Numbered from the stretch's first letter, positions 15,076-26,190 are shown. The stretch is 53,841 nucleotides of DNA from an uncultured Clostridia bacterium (GCA_946550725.1 CAMNQX010000013.1:1-53841); one strand, 5' to 3'. Made by a program: numbers and translations. Notes: generated by a model not told the origin, from the sequence alone.

Positions 15076-15613
15076 CGCGCCGCGCGCCCGGACCTTCTGG
15101 GGGACCATCTTTTCCCCGTGGAAAAGATGGCACCCCCAGGCCCCCCAGAAAAGACGCCAAAGGGGGCAATCCAAGAGCCCCCTTTGGAAACCCCTTCGGC
15201 CAAAGGGAGGGACCTCGGCCCCTCCCTTATGGAATCCCACCCCGGGGAGTTCTCTTGCCGGGTGGGGCGGTCACCCCGGCTTACTCCGTAACGCCGGGGT
15301 GAAACGGGCCAACAACCGCCCACCTAGGCGGCAGTTCTTCCAGCGCACAAGGTGGTTCAAGCACTACGGGAGGCCGTAACGGCCGGGTCATTTGGCACCC
15401 ACCAGTTCAAGTGAGCGCGCCGCCGGATATAGCCGTAGTATCTAAACAGGACTAGTGCGGCAGGACCTCGCAAATTTCCTCTAAACAATACCATCCCAAC
15501 AAGCCTCCTACATTTAGGAGGCTCTTTTTCTTTGGAGTCCGGCCCGTTTCTTTTTCTCACGAGAAAAAGAAATGGACCGGAAAAGAAAGGGGGCCTGGCC
15601 CCCTCTTTTTCTT
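15076..15613 (+). repeat. Family A long structured element, copy 1
   Basis: This gene-free stretch holds a chain of hairpins: CCATCTTTTCC/GGAAAAGATGG (near 15107), AAAGGGGGC/GCCCCCTTT (15162), a GGGAGGG/CCTCCC arm (15205), CACCCCGGC/GCCGGGGTG (15272), GCCGTAACGGC, GCCTCCT/AGGAGGC followed by TCTTTTTC (15503-15532, a terminator), a ~20-bp arm of CCGTTTC and GAAATGG type (15539-15580), and GGGGGCC/GGCCCCC with a T-run (15588-15613). Copy 2 at 28000-28533 (minus) matches over the full length; copy 3 at 52493-52985 lacks the first ~130 bases. Small antisense frames inside it look accidental. Confidence 0.75.
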
Positions 15614-15631
15614 CTTTACAAAAGGTATTCC

Positions 15632-15659
15632 TTGACATATAATATACCTGTTGTATTCT
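15632..15659 (+). promoter_or_regulatory. Promoter of the XRE-lepA unit
   Basis: TTGACA, 16-base AT-rich spacer, TATTCT, 31 bases before the start codon. Confidence 0.7.
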
Positions 15660-15689
15660 GCCATCATTTAGAGAGAGGACGTGGCATTG

Positions 15690-16397
15690 ATGAACGAAGC
15701 GTTAGGCCGTTCTTTGGCCCTGCTGCGGCAGGAGAAGGGGCTTTCACAGCGGGCGGTGGCCGCCGACCTGGGTATTTCCCAGGCGCTGCTGTCCCACTAC
15801 GAGAAGGGGGCGCGGGAGCCGGGCTTGGCCTTTGTGGCCAAAGCCTGCCGCTACTACAACGTCTCGGCGGACTTCCTGCTGGGGCTGTCCCTGTCCCGGG
15901 ACGGCACCACCATCCTGGACGCGGAGACCCTCACCGATTCCTCCAACGACCGGAGCAACGCCATGCAGGGCAACGTGCTTGCCCTGCTGAGCAAAAAGCT
16001 GCTGGTGAACTCGGTGGGGCTGCTGTTCGACCTGCTGGGCCAGTTGAACAGCAAAAAGGCCATCCAGGCCGCCAGCCAGTATCTGGGCGGGGCGGTGTAT
16101 CAGCTGTTCCGCCGCTTCCACCGGGCCTCGGGGGCCAGCGAGGACTTTTTCGACGTTCCCGGCCGCTATTATGACGCCCACATCGCCCAGGCGGACATGA
16201 CCCTGTCCGAGTGCGACTATGTGGACGCGCTGGAGCAGGCGGTGCGGGAGAAGAAGGCCTTCCCCGACCTGTCCCACGACACCCTGGCGGCCAAGTACCC
16301 CGGCGTGTACCAGTCCCTTCTGCAGATCGTCCACACCACCGGCGGCCGGGTGAACTCGGAACTGGACCTGCGGGAGCGTCTTAACGAGGAGAAATAA
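15690..16397 (+). CDS. XRE-family transcriptional regulator
   Basis: 235 residues. The helix-turn-helix lies at about 5-65 (LALLRQEKGLSQRAVAADLGISQALLSHYEKGAREPGL), followed by YYNVSADFLLGLS, the usual end of such domains in Firmicutes. The remainder is helical without a recognised ligand domain. ATG at 15690 is chosen because AGAGAGG is 11 bases upstream; the GTG at 15681 is too close to it. It lies 21 bases upstream of lepA on the same strand, so lepA may be read from the same promoter. Its targets are unknown. Confidence 0.85.
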   Translation: MNEALGRSLALLRQEKGLSQRAVAADLGISQALLSHYEKGAREPGLAFVAKACRYYNVSADFLLGLSLSRDGTTILDAETLTDSSNDRSNAMQGNVLALLSKKLLVNSVGLLFDLLGQLNSKKAIQAASQYLGGAVYQLFRRFHRASGASEDFFDVPGRYYDAHIAQADMTLSECDYVDALEQAVREKKAFPDLSHDTLAAKYPGVYQSLLQIVHTTGGRVNSELDLRERLNEEK

Positions 16398-16418
16398 CCA
16401 CCTGACGAGGTGAACACC

Positions 16419-18224
<1,806 letters not shown>

Positions 18225-18261
18225 GGCCTCGACCCCTGTTGGAAGGGATTTCTCAGGAAAC

Positions 18262-18342
18262 GCGGGCCGATGGGGACATCGGCCCCTACAAAAGGAAAGG
18301 TTCGTCTGTGTACCGTAGGGGCGGATGTCCTCATCCGCCCGC
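18262..18342 (+). repeat. Inverted pair of REP-like hairpins (family C)
   Basis: Unit 18262-18289 (GCGGGCC to CCCCTAC) is followed by unit 18315-18342 (GTAGGGG to GCCCGC) in opposite orientation, between lepA and the secreted protein gene. Confidence 0.85.
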
Positions 18343-18365
18343 AAACATAAAAGGAGGTCATCATC

Positions 18366-20300
18366 ATGAAAAAGCACCTGGCACTTGCGCTTGCCCTGAT
18401 TCTGACCCTGGGGCTGGCGTGCCCCGCGTGGGCGGCGGAGGAAACCGCCGACCCCCTCCCGGAAAACTGGTGGATGGACGACGTGGCCCCTGCGGCGGAC
18501 GACTACGTCTACACCGACCCCTATGAAGAATATGCCGCTGCCCACCCGGAGGAGTTTGAAAATCTGGACCCGGACGCGCTGCTGGCGGGCTGGGGCTATG
18601 TGGAACGGACCCCCGCGGAATGGTTTTTGGCATACGAGGGGGAATATGGCGAGACCTTGGAGGAAGCCGTGTGGAGAACATATGTGGGCAAACGGATCAA
18701 GGTGGAGTATAACTGCGCGCAGGCAGAGGAATACCGGGCCAAATATCCGAAGGAATGGGCAAAATTTGACGCGGACAGCTATTTTGAAAGCGAGTGGTTG
18801 GGTTACAGCGGCGATTCGTTGCCGGACAAAGCCGCCTACATGGCCAGATACAACGTCCTGACCGAAGAGGAATTCGTGGACGATATGTTTGTGATGTACG
18901 TGGACGACAACCGCTACACAGTCGGCTTCGAACAGGATGAGTACGAAATGCCTGAACCCACCCTCACCCTCACCGTCAACGGCGTTTCCACCGACGTGGA
19001 GGTGACCGCCGGGGAGGGCGTGACCTACGCCGACGCGGACGCCCTGCGGCAGCTCCTCGGCCCCGAGGCCGTCCCCGGCGACAAGGTTGGCCTTCTGCCC
19101 ATTCGGACCACCGCCGAGGCGGCGGGCTGGGACGTGGTGTGGTACGGCGGCGGCTGGTGGTACGGCGGCGAGCGGGAGGTCCAGCTTTGGGACAAGGCCA
19201 GCTACGAGGCGTATTTGGCGGAGGAATTCGGCCCCGTCAACGACTTTTTCTCCAAGGCCATGAAAACCAGCGGCAATACCCTGTTTGCCGACACTCCCAC
19301 TGCCGCCCATGAGACCGTCACCGCCGACCTGACCCGGTTCTCCACCCTGGACGGGGACGAGACCTTCCGCCTCACCTTTGACGTGGATGCCGTCATGGGC
19401 GGCGGGGTGCTGGACGTGACGGTCACCTTCGACGTGACCGAGCTTTTGAAGCTGTTCCCCGCCGACGCGCTGGAGAGCCTGACCCAAATGGGCGGCTTCT
19501 CCGTGACCCAGCTGCGCCAGTTCCTGAAGGCGGGGGTGATGGAGTTCATCATTGACTACAACACCGGGGATATCGCCTACAACATCCCCCTGCTGGCCCT
19601 GGTGGACGAGAGCCTGGCGGGGTGGCAGACCGAAACCGTCTCCGACCTGGTGGGCGTGGGGGAAACCATGATGGGCCTGGACGAAATGGCGGACCGCTCC
19701 TTGACCTCCACCCTTTACGCCCAGATGATCAACTCCGCTTCTTATGGGGGCGCGGAATACGCCTTGGACGAGTACGAGCAGACGGTGGGTCTGCTGTCCA
19801 CCTTTGCCGGGAAGGATCGCTTTACGATCCAGGGGAACAAGACCACATATTCCATCACCACCCAGGCCATGAACGAGGCCCTTTCCGCCCTCATCAACGC
19901 CGATGCGGATGACGACAGCGAGCAGGACCGGGTGGCGCAGCCCGTCTACTCCATCTTCAAGGCGTTTGATATCACCTACACCGTGGATGAGGTTGGCAAC
20001 GTGACCGCCAGCCTCCACATTCGTCCCGACACCGACGGCATCGCCGCCGCCGTGGCCAAGGCCTACGAGAGCAGCTACTATTCCTATGATCCCACCGCCT
20101 CCGGCGTCATGGGCGTCGTGATGAACTGGCTGCTGAAGGGCTGGGATATGGACATGACCGCCTCCAGCCAGGGCAACGCGGCCCGCTCCACCGGGCGGGT
20201 GGATGTCCACTGGAACAACGTGGGCAAGCTGAGCGTCCGCACCACCGCCGTCCAGACCAGCGGGAAGGCCCCGAGAAGCATCGACGATATTGTGAGATAA
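18366..20300 (+). CDS. Large secreted protein with copper-amine-oxidase-N-like domain, function unknown
   Basis: 644 residues with a signal peptide ending about AWA-A (residue 23). An acidic N-terminal region contains two copies of a unit: EEYAAAHPEEFENLDPDA near 54 and EEYRAKYPKEWAKFDADS near 121. Residues about 200-280 (LTVNGVSTDVEV, LLPIRTTAEAAGWDVVWYGG) resemble the copper-amine-oxidase N-terminal-like domain common in Firmicute surface proteins. The C-terminal ~370 residues are beta-rich and similar in style to lipoprotein or sporulation-type scaffolds; no catalytic motif is seen. ATG follows AAAGGAGG. It is followed 12 bases on by the topoisomerase gene. Confidence 0.75.
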   Translation: MKKHLALALALILTLGLACPAWAAEETADPLPENWWMDDVAPAADDYVYTDPYEEYAAAHPEEFENLDPDALLAGWGYVERTPAEWFLAYEGEYGETLEEAVWRTYVGKRIKVEYNCAQAEEYRAKYPKEWAKFDADSYFESEWLGYSGDSLPDKAAYMARYNVLTEEEFVDDMFVMYVDDNRYTVGFEQDEYEMPEPTLTLTVNGVSTDVEVTAGEGVTYADADALRQLLGPEAVPGDKVGLLPIRTTAEAAGWDVVWYGGGWWYGGEREVQLWDKASYEAYLAEEFGPVNDFFSKAMKTSGNTLFADTPTAAHETVTADLTRFSTLDGDETFRLTFDVDAVMGGGVLDVTVTFDVTELLKLFPADALESLTQMGGFSVTQLRQFLKAGVMEFIIDYNTGDIAYNIPLLALVDESLAGWQTETVSDLVGVGETMMGLDEMADRSLTSTLYAQMINSASYGGAEYALDEYEQTVGLLSTFAGKDRFTIQGNKTTYSITTQAMNEALSALINADADDDSEQDRVAQPVYSIFKAFDITYTVDEVGNVTASLHIRPDTDGIAAAVAKAYESSYYSYDPTASGVMGVVMNWLLKGWDMDMTASSQGNAARSTGRVDVHWNNVGKLSVRTTAVQTSGKAPRSIDDIVR

Positions 20301-20312
20301 GGACTGATCATT

Positions 20313-22556
20313 TTGGCAAAGAAAAAGACGACGGAAGAGACGCCCAAGCACCGGGACAACCCCAACGTCATGGGTCTGCGTAAGGAAGTGCTGGAGCAGC
20401 CCATCACCGAGACGCTGGAGCTGAACTATATGCCCTACGCCATGAGCGTCATCGTCTCCCGCGCCATCCCGGAGATCGACGGCTTCAAGCCCTCCCACCG
20501 CAAGCTCCTTTACACTATGTATAAGATGGGCCTGCTGTCCGGCGCGCGGACGAAATCCGCCAACATCGTGGGCCAGACCATGAAGCTGAACCCCCACGGC
20601 GACGCCGCCATCTACGACACCATGGTCCGTCTCTCCCGGGGCTACGGCGCGCTTTTGCACCCCCTGGTGGACTCTAAGGGCAACTTCGGCAAGGTCTACT
20701 CCCGGGACATGGCCTGGGCCGCCTCCCGCTACACCGAGGCCAAGCTGGACGCCATCGCCGGGGAGTTTTTCCGGGACATCGACCAGGACGCGGTGGACTT
20801 CCAGGACAACTACGACGGCACGCTGAAGGAGCCGACGCTCCTCCCCACTACCTTTCCCAACGTCCTGGTGTCCGCCAATCAGGGCATCGCCGTGGGCATG
20901 GCCTCCAACCTGTGCGGCTTTAACCTGGGAGAGGTGTGCGACGCCGCCATCGCCTACATGAAGGACCCGGAGGTCGATCTACTCACCGTATTAAAGGCCC
21001 CGGACTTTTCAACTGGTGGTCAGCTTCTCTACGACGGCGCGGAGATGGCCAACATCTACCGCACCGGCCGCGGCTCGTTCAAGGTGCGGTGCAAGTGGCG
21101 GTACCTCAAGGAGGGAAACCTCATTGAGATCTACGAAATTCCCTACACCACCACCACCGAGGCCATCATCGACAAGGTCAGCGAGCTTATTAAGGCGGGG
21201 AAGATCAAGGAGATCGCGGATATGCGCGACGAGACCGACCTCTCCGGCCTCAAGCTCACCATCGACCTGAAACGGGGGGTGGACCCGGAGAAGCTGATGC
21301 AAAAGCTGTGCCGGGCCACGCCCCTGCAGGACTCCTTCCCCTGCAACTTCAACATCCTCATCGCCGGGATGCCCCGGGTCATGGGCGTGGGGGAAATTCT
21401 GGACGAGTGGATCGCGTGGCGCACCGACTGCGTGCGGCGGCGGGTCTATTACACCCTGCAAAAGCGGGAGGAAAAGCTCCACCTGCTGAAGGGCCTGAAG
21501 AAAATTCTGCTGGACATTGACCGAGCCATCAAGATCATCCGGGAGACGGAGGAGGACGCGGAGGTCATCCCCAACCTGATGATCGGGTTCGGCATCGACA
21601 ATGTGCAGGCGGAATTTGTGGCGGAGATCAAGCTGCGGAACATCAATAAAGAGTATATCTTGAAGCGGGTGGAGGAAACCTCTCAATTAGAGGCGGAGAT
21701 CGCCGACCTCAAGGACCTGGTGAACTCCCACAAGCGCATCCAGAAGGTCATCGCCACCGAGCTGGAGGCGGTGAAGAAGAAGTACGCCACCCCCCGTCGG
21801 ACGGAGATCCTGTACGAGTATGAATCCGCCCAGGAGGCGGACCTCACCGCCGAGGTGGAGGACTATCCCGTCCACGTGTTCGTCTCCAAGGAGGGGTACT
21901 TCAAGAAGATCACCCCCCAGTCTCTCCGCATGAGCGGGGAGCAGAAGTACAAGGAGGGGGACGGCCCCAGCGTTCACTACGAGACCACCAACCGGGACGA
22001 AATTTTGGTGTTTACCGACCGCCAGCAGTGCTACAAGGCCCGCCTGGCCGACTTCGACGACGCCAAGGCCAGCGTCCTGGGCGATTACCTCCCCACCAAG
22101 CTGGGGATGGACCAGGGGGAGACGGTGAAATTCGTCTGTCCCACCGGGGATTACTCCGCCCACCTGCTGTTCTTCTTCCAAAACGGCAAGGTGGCCCGGG
22201 TAGAGATGGCGGGCTACCAGACCCAGACCAAGCGCAAGCGGCTCACCGGGGCGTACAGCGACAAGTCCCCTCTGGTCACCGCCATGGTTCTGGACCGGGA
22301 CAGGGAGGTGGCCATCCACTCCACCGACGGCCGCTGCCTCATTTTCCACACCGCCTCTCTGGCCCCCAAGACCACCCGCAACACCCAGGGGGTGAACGTC
22401 CTGTCCCTCAAGGGCAAGCACACCGTGGCGGGGGCGGAGCCGCTGGAGGAGAGCCGCATCGCCAACCCCGCCCGCTTCCGTGGCCGCAGCCTTCCCGCCG
22501 CCGGCGCGCTGCTGCGCCCGGAGGACTACGCATCGGAAAATCAACTTACCTTATAA
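20313..22556 (+). CDS. parC: Type IIA topoisomerase subunit A (ParC-like)
   Basis: 747 residues from a TTG start preceded by AAGGA. The breakage-reunion domain has the catalytic Tyr140 in AASRY and the winged helix (HRKLLYTMYKMG); a C-terminal beta-pinwheel follows from about 500. The GyrA-box QRRGGRG is absent, which favours topoisomerase IV subunit A over GyrA. In the quinolone-contact stretch HGDAAIYD the usual Ser is Ala98, while Asp102 is kept. The ATPase subunit ParE is normally adjacent, but the gene upstream is the unrelated secreted protein, so the partner must be encoded elsewhere. Confidence 0.85.
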   Translation: MAKKKTTEETPKHRDNPNVMGLRKEVLEQPITETLELNYMPYAMSVIVSRAIPEIDGFKPSHRKLLYTMYKMGLLSGARTKSANIVGQTMKLNPHGDAAIYDTMVRLSRGYGALLHPLVDSKGNFGKVYSRDMAWAASRYTEAKLDAIAGEFFRDIDQDAVDFQDNYDGTLKEPTLLPTTFPNVLVSANQGIAVGMASNLCGFNLGEVCDAAIAYMKDPEVDLLTVLKAPDFSTGGQLLYDGAEMANIYRTGRGSFKVRCKWRYLKEGNLIEIYEIPYTTTTEAIIDKVSELIKAGKIKEIADMRDETDLSGLKLTIDLKRGVDPEKLMQKLCRATPLQDSFPCNFNILIAGMPRVMGVGEILDEWIAWRTDCVRRRVYYTLQKREEKLHLLKGLKKILLDIDRAIKIIRETEEDAEVIPNLMIGFGIDNVQAEFVAEIKLRNINKEYILKRVEETSQLEAEIADLKDLVNSHKRIQKVIATELEAVKKKYATPRRTEILYEYESAQEADLTAEVEDYPVHVFVSKEGYFKKITPQSLRMSGEQKYKEGDGPSVHYETTNRDEILVFTDRQQCYKARLADFDDAKASVLGDYLPTKLGMDQGETVKFVCPTGDYSAHLLFFFQNGKVARVEMAGYQTQTKRKRLTGAYSDKSPLVTAMVLDRDREVAIHSTDGRCLIFHTASLAPKTTRNTQGVNVLSLKGKHTVAGAEPLEESRIANPARFRGRSLPAAGALLRPEDYASENQLTL

Positions 22557-22587
22557 CGTTTTGGAATCACCCAAAGGAGATCGCCTC

Positions 22588-23460
22588 ATGAGATCAAAGG
22601 CGCTGGAGATATTAAAAAGCTATGTCATCATTACCCTGGGCGCGTTGGTGTACGCGGTCAGCTTTGTATGCTGCTACGACCCCAACCACATCGGCTTTGG
22701 CGGCGTGACCGGTATCGCCCAGATCATCAACGCCTTTGTGCCGGTGCTGCCCATCGGTATCATGGTCATCGTGTTCAACACCCCGCTCTTCTTCCTGGGG
22801 TGGAAGCTGCTGGGCGGGCATCTGCTGGTGTCCTCCCTCTACGCCATGGCGTTGTCCTCTGTGTTCATCGACGGGCTGAACTATCTGTTTCCCGCCATCC
22901 CCACCATGGAACCCATGCTGGCGGCCATCTTCGGCGGGGTGCTGCTGGGAGTGAGCCTGGGGATGGTGTTCAGCCAGGGGGCCACCACCGGGGGCACCGA
23001 CCTGCTGGCCAGGCTGCTGAAGCTGAAATTCGCGTGGCTCCCCGTGGGCAAGCTGCTGCTGGGCATCGACCTTGTGGTGGTGCTGGCGGTGGCGGTGGCG
23101 TTCCGCTCCCTGGAGAGCGGCCTTTACGGCCTCATCGGCCTCTATATCTCCACCGTCATCATGGACAAGATGCTCTACGGCATGGACACCGCCAAGGTGG
23201 CCTATATCATCTCCGACCACGACAAGGAGATCGCCAGGGCCATCGTCAAGGACATGGACCGGGGGGTGACCATCCTCGCCGGAAAGGGAGCCTACTCCGG
23301 CCAGCCCAAGGAGGTGCTCATGTGTGCCTTCAAGCAGCGGCAGATCGTCCAGCTCAAGGCGCTGGTGAAGGACATCGATCCGGTGGCCTTCCTCATCGTC
23401 TGCGACGCCCACGAGGTGCTGGGGGACGGGTTCCGGGAGTACAAACAAAATGACCTATAA
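22588..23460 (+). CDS. YitT-family membrane protein
   Basis: 290 residues: five or six membrane helices (about 12-185, with GFGGVTGIAQIIN and SQGATTGGTDLLARLL), then a cytosolic DUF2179-type domain (about 215-285, TAKVAYIISDHDKEIARAIV and GVTILAGKGAYSG). This is the standard architecture of the YitT family, whose transport role is unproven. ATG follows AAAGGAG. It overlaps the next gene by 11 bases and follows parC by 31, so it is part of a tight plus-strand cluster. Confidence 0.9.
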   Translation: MRSKALEILKSYVIITLGALVYAVSFVCCYDPNHIGFGGVTGIAQIINAFVPVLPIGIMVIVFNTPLFFLGWKLLGGHLLVSSLYAMALSSVFIDGLNYLFPAIPTMEPMLAAIFGGVLLGVSLGMVFSQGATTGGTDLLARLLKLKFAWLPVGKLLLGIDLVVVLAVAVAFRSLESGLYGLIGLYISTVIMDKMLYGMDTAKVAYIISDHDKEIARAIVKDMDRGVTILAGKGAYSGQPKEVLMCAFKQRQIVQLKALVKDIDPVAFLIVCDAHEVLGDGFREYKQNDL

Positions 23461-24346
23461 ACGTCTTGCGGCCATGGCGCTGGCCCTTCTCTGCCTGACC
23501 TCCTGCGCCGCCATGCTGGACCGGGAGGCTACCTACACCAGCCCCCACGTGGAAAATCCGCCGGCCTCCCTAGCCGACGCGTACCGCATCAACACCTACT
23601 CCGGGCTGCGCTCCGCCCTGCAGTCCTATGTGGAGGAGGGAATGGAGACAGGCAACCTCCGCTTCCCCGCCACCTATCCGGGCAACCTGACGGTGGACCT
23701 GGAAAAGGCCAAGCGGCAGCTGATGGAGGAGGATGCGTTGGGGTGCTACGCCGTGGAGGACGTGAGCTTCCACATCAACCGCATCATCGCTTACTACGAA
23801 GTGACCGCCGACTTTACCTATAAGGTCCCACCGGCGGAGTACATGGCGCTGGAGAACGTGGAGGACGACAGCGGGCTGGACCAGCGGATGGAGGAGGCTC
23901 TGGAGCGGTTCGGCGGGCAGCTTACCTTCCTGCTGGACCGGCGGGGCCTTTCGGACACCGCCTTGACGGACAGCGTGGAGCGGATCTTTGACCTGCGGCC
24001 CGAGCTGGCGGTGGGTGCGCCCACGGTGGAGGTCACATATTATCCGGAAACTGGCGACCTCGCCGTGGCGGAGGTGGAGCTGCGCTACGCCGAGAGCGCC
24101 ACGGCCCTCCGTCTGCGCCAGCGGAACGTGCTTCGGGCGGCGGAGAGCCTGGCGGCCGAGCTGGCAGGGTTGTCCCAGGAGGACGCCCGGGCGGCGCTGA
24201 TGGGCCGCTGGCAGCTGGAGCCGGAAGGCTCCTCCCTGGCCGCCGGCCCGCTGCTGGATGGCGCGGGCAGTGAGAAGGGATTGGAACGGGCGGCGGCGCT
24301 GGTCTGCCGCGCGCTGGAAGAGCAAAGAGAGGAGGAAGGACCGTGA
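23450..24346 (+). CDS. Lipoprotein of unknown function
   Basis: 298 residues with a lipobox LTSC at Cys19, so probably anchored outside. Then an alpha/beta region with TYSGLRSALQSYVEEGMETGNLRF, FHINRIIAYYEVTADFTY and GAPTVEVTYYPETGDLAVAEVEL. The C-terminal third is Ala/Leu/Glu-rich and helical. I do not recognise the family. The ATG sits in the end of the YitT gene and the stop overlaps the psuK start (GTGA), so it is translationally coupled on both sides. Confidence 0.8.
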   Translation: MTYKRLAAMALALLCLTSCAAMLDREATYTSPHVENPPASLADAYRINTYSGLRSALQSYVEEGMETGNLRFPATYPGNLTVDLEKAKRQLMEEDALGCYAVEDVSFHINRIIAYYEVTADFTYKVPPAEYMALENVEDDSGLDQRMEEALERFGGQLTFLLDRRGLSDTALTDSVERIFDLRPELAVGAPTVEVTYYPETGDLAVAEVELRYAESATALRLRQRNVLRAAESLAAELAGLSQEDARAALMGRWQLEPEGSSLAAGPLLDGAGSEKGLERAAALVCRALEEQREEEGP

Positions 24347-25281
24347 CAAAGGACTACGCTGTGGTGGTGGGCGGGGTCAACCTGGACATCGGCGGCACGC
24401 CCAACAAGACCATGGTCCTCCACGACTCCAACCCCGGTACGGTGCGGATGAGCCTGGGGGGCGTGGGCCGCAACATCGCCCACAATATGGCCCTGCTGGA
24501 GGTGCCCACCGTGCTCATCACCGCCCTGGGAGAGGATCTGCCCGCCCGGCAGATCGCCGATTCCTGCGCCGCGCTGGGCATCGACCTGTCCCACGCCCTG
24601 CGGGTGCCTCACGCCGCCACCTCTACTTATTTGTTCCTCACCGACCATCAGGGAGAGATGGAAATGGCGGTGAGCGACATGGAGATCTACAACCACTTGA
24701 CCCCGGCGTTTTTAGAGAGTAAACTAGAGGTGCTGAACGGGGCCAAGCTGGTGGTGTGCGACACCAACATTCCCGCCGAGAGCGTGGAATTTATCGCCCG
24801 CCGCTGTACCGCCCCGGTGTTTCTGGACACCGTGTCCACCGCCAAGGCGGAAAAGGCGCGAAATGTTCTGGGCAAGCTCCACACCCTCAAGCCCAACCGC
24901 ATCGAGGCCGCGTTGTTGAGCGGAGTGGACATTGTGGATGAGGTGAGCCTCCAGGTGGCGGCAGGCAAGCTGCTGGAGACGGGGCTGGAGCAGGTGTTCA
25001 TCTCCCTGGGGGGTGACGGCGTGCTGGCCGCCAACCACCACACGCTGGCGCATCTGCCCATCTACCCCGGCGAGATGAAAAACGCCACCGGCTGCGGCGA
25101 CGCCTTTATGGCGGCATTGGCCTGGAGCTTCTGGCAGGATAAAGGCCTGGAGGAGAGCGCCAAAGCGGGCCTGGCCGCGGCGGCCATCGCTCTGGCAGGG
25201 GCAGAGACCATTAACCCCACGCTCAGCCCTCACACCGTCGCCGCAATCATGGACTTACATAAGGAGGAAGCGCTATGTTGA
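24343..25281 (+). CDS. psuK: PfkB-family sugar kinase, probable pseudouridine kinase
   Basis: 312 residues from a GTG start. PfkB motifs: VVVGGVNLDIGG at the N-terminus, GGVGRNIAHN, and ATGCGDAFMAALA with the catalytic Asp near 251. The assignment to pseudouridine kinase rests on the overlapping psuG. The pair converts pseudouridine to its 5'-phosphate and then to uracil and ribose 5-phosphate, salvaging modified bases from RNA breakdown. It overlaps the lipoprotein gene by four bases and psuG by seven. Confidence 0.88.
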   Translation: MTKDYAVVVGGVNLDIGGTPNKTMVLHDSNPGTVRMSLGGVGRNIAHNMALLEVPTVLITALGEDLPARQIADSCAALGIDLSHALRVPHAATSTYLFLTDHQGEMEMAVSDMEIYNHLTPAFLESKLEVLNGAKLVVCDTNIPAESVEFIARRCTAPVFLDTVSTAKAEKARNVLGKLHTLKPNRIEAALLSGVDIVDEVSLQVAAGKLLETGLEQVFISLGGDGVLAANHHTLAHLPIYPGEMKNATGCGDAFMAALAWSFWQDKGLEESAKAGLAAAAIALAGAETINPTLSPHTVAAIMDLHKEEALC

Positions 25282-26189
25282 ACCGATATCTGGATATTTC
25301 CCCGGAAGTGAAGGCCGCGCTGGACGCGGGCAAGCCGGTGGTGGCCCTGGAATCCACCATCATCTCCCACGGGATGCCCTATCCCCAGAACGTGGAGACC
25401 GCCCTGGCGGTGGAGGACATTATCCGCCGGAACGGGGCCACCCCCGCCACCATCGCCGTCATTGGCGGCAAGCTGAAGGCGGGCTGCACCAAGGAGGAGA
25501 TCGAGTATCTGGGCAAGAAGGGCCAGGAGGTGACCAAGGCCAGCCGCCGGGACCTGGCAGTCCTCTGCGCCCGGGGCGCGGACGGGGCCACCACCGTCAC
25601 CACCACCATGATCATCGCCCACATGGCGGGCATTTCCATCTTTGCCACCGGCGGCATCGGCGGCGTTCACCGGGGGGCGGAGACCACCATGGACATCTCC
25701 GCCGACCTGGAGGAGCTGGCCCACACCCCTGTGATGGTGGTGTGCGCCGGGGCAAAATCCATTCTGGACCTGGGGCTGACGCTGGAATATCTGGAGACCC
25801 ACGGCGTCCCCGTCATCGGCTACGGCACCGAGGAGCTGCCTGCCTTCTACACCCGCAAGTCCGGCTTTGGGGTGGACTACCGGGTGGACACCCCGGAGGA
25901 GCTGGCGAAGATCTTCCGCACCCAGCAGGAGCTGGCTTTGGGCGGCGGGATGCTGGTGACCAACCCCATCCCGGAGGAGTATTCCATGGACAAGGCCACC
26001 ATTGACGCCGCCATCGACGAGGCCCTGCGCCAGGCGGCGGACAACGGCGTCCACGGCAAGGCCACCACGCCGTTTTTGCTGGCCAAGGTGAAGGAGCTGA
26101 CCGGCGGCGACAGCCTCAGCTCCAACATCCAGCTGGTGTTCAACAACGCCGCCCTGGCTGCCAAGACGGCGGCCTGCCTGACCAAGTAA
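25275..26189 (+). CDS. psuG: Pseudouridine-5'-phosphate glycosidase
   Basis: 304 residues, the usual length. ALESTIISHGMPYPQN (active-site Glu26), KASRRDL, the loop FATGGIGGVHRGAE and Lys161 in CAGAKSILD match the family's Schiff-base and metal-site residues. It breaks the C-C glycosidic bond of pseudouridine 5'-phosphate. The ATG after AAGGAGG lies inside the last codons of psuK. It is followed after one base by the response regulator, a strong sign of a shared transcript. Confidence 0.94.
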   Translation: MLNRYLDISPEVKAALDAGKPVVALESTIISHGMPYPQNVETALAVEDIIRRNGATPATIAVIGGKLKAGCTKEEIEYLGKKGQEVTKASRRDLAVLCARGADGATTVTTTMIIAHMAGISIFATGGIGGVHRGAETTMDISADLEELAHTPVMVVCAGAKSILDLGLTLEYLETHGVPVIGYGTEELPAFYTRKSGFGVDYRVDTPEELAKIFRTQQELALGGGMLVTNPIPEEYSMDKATIDAAIDEALRQAADNGVHGKATTPFLLAKVKELTGGDSLSSNIQLVFNNAALAAKTAACLTK

Positions 26190-26190
26190 C

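Noticed and set aside
15357-15638. Short antisense frames in family A copies that repeat the peptide PFLFLVRKRNGPDSKEKEP
   Set aside because: The same peptide occurs in copies 1 and 3 only because the DNA element repeats. There is no ribosome-binding site and copy 2 does not keep it. I treat them as artefacts of the repeat.
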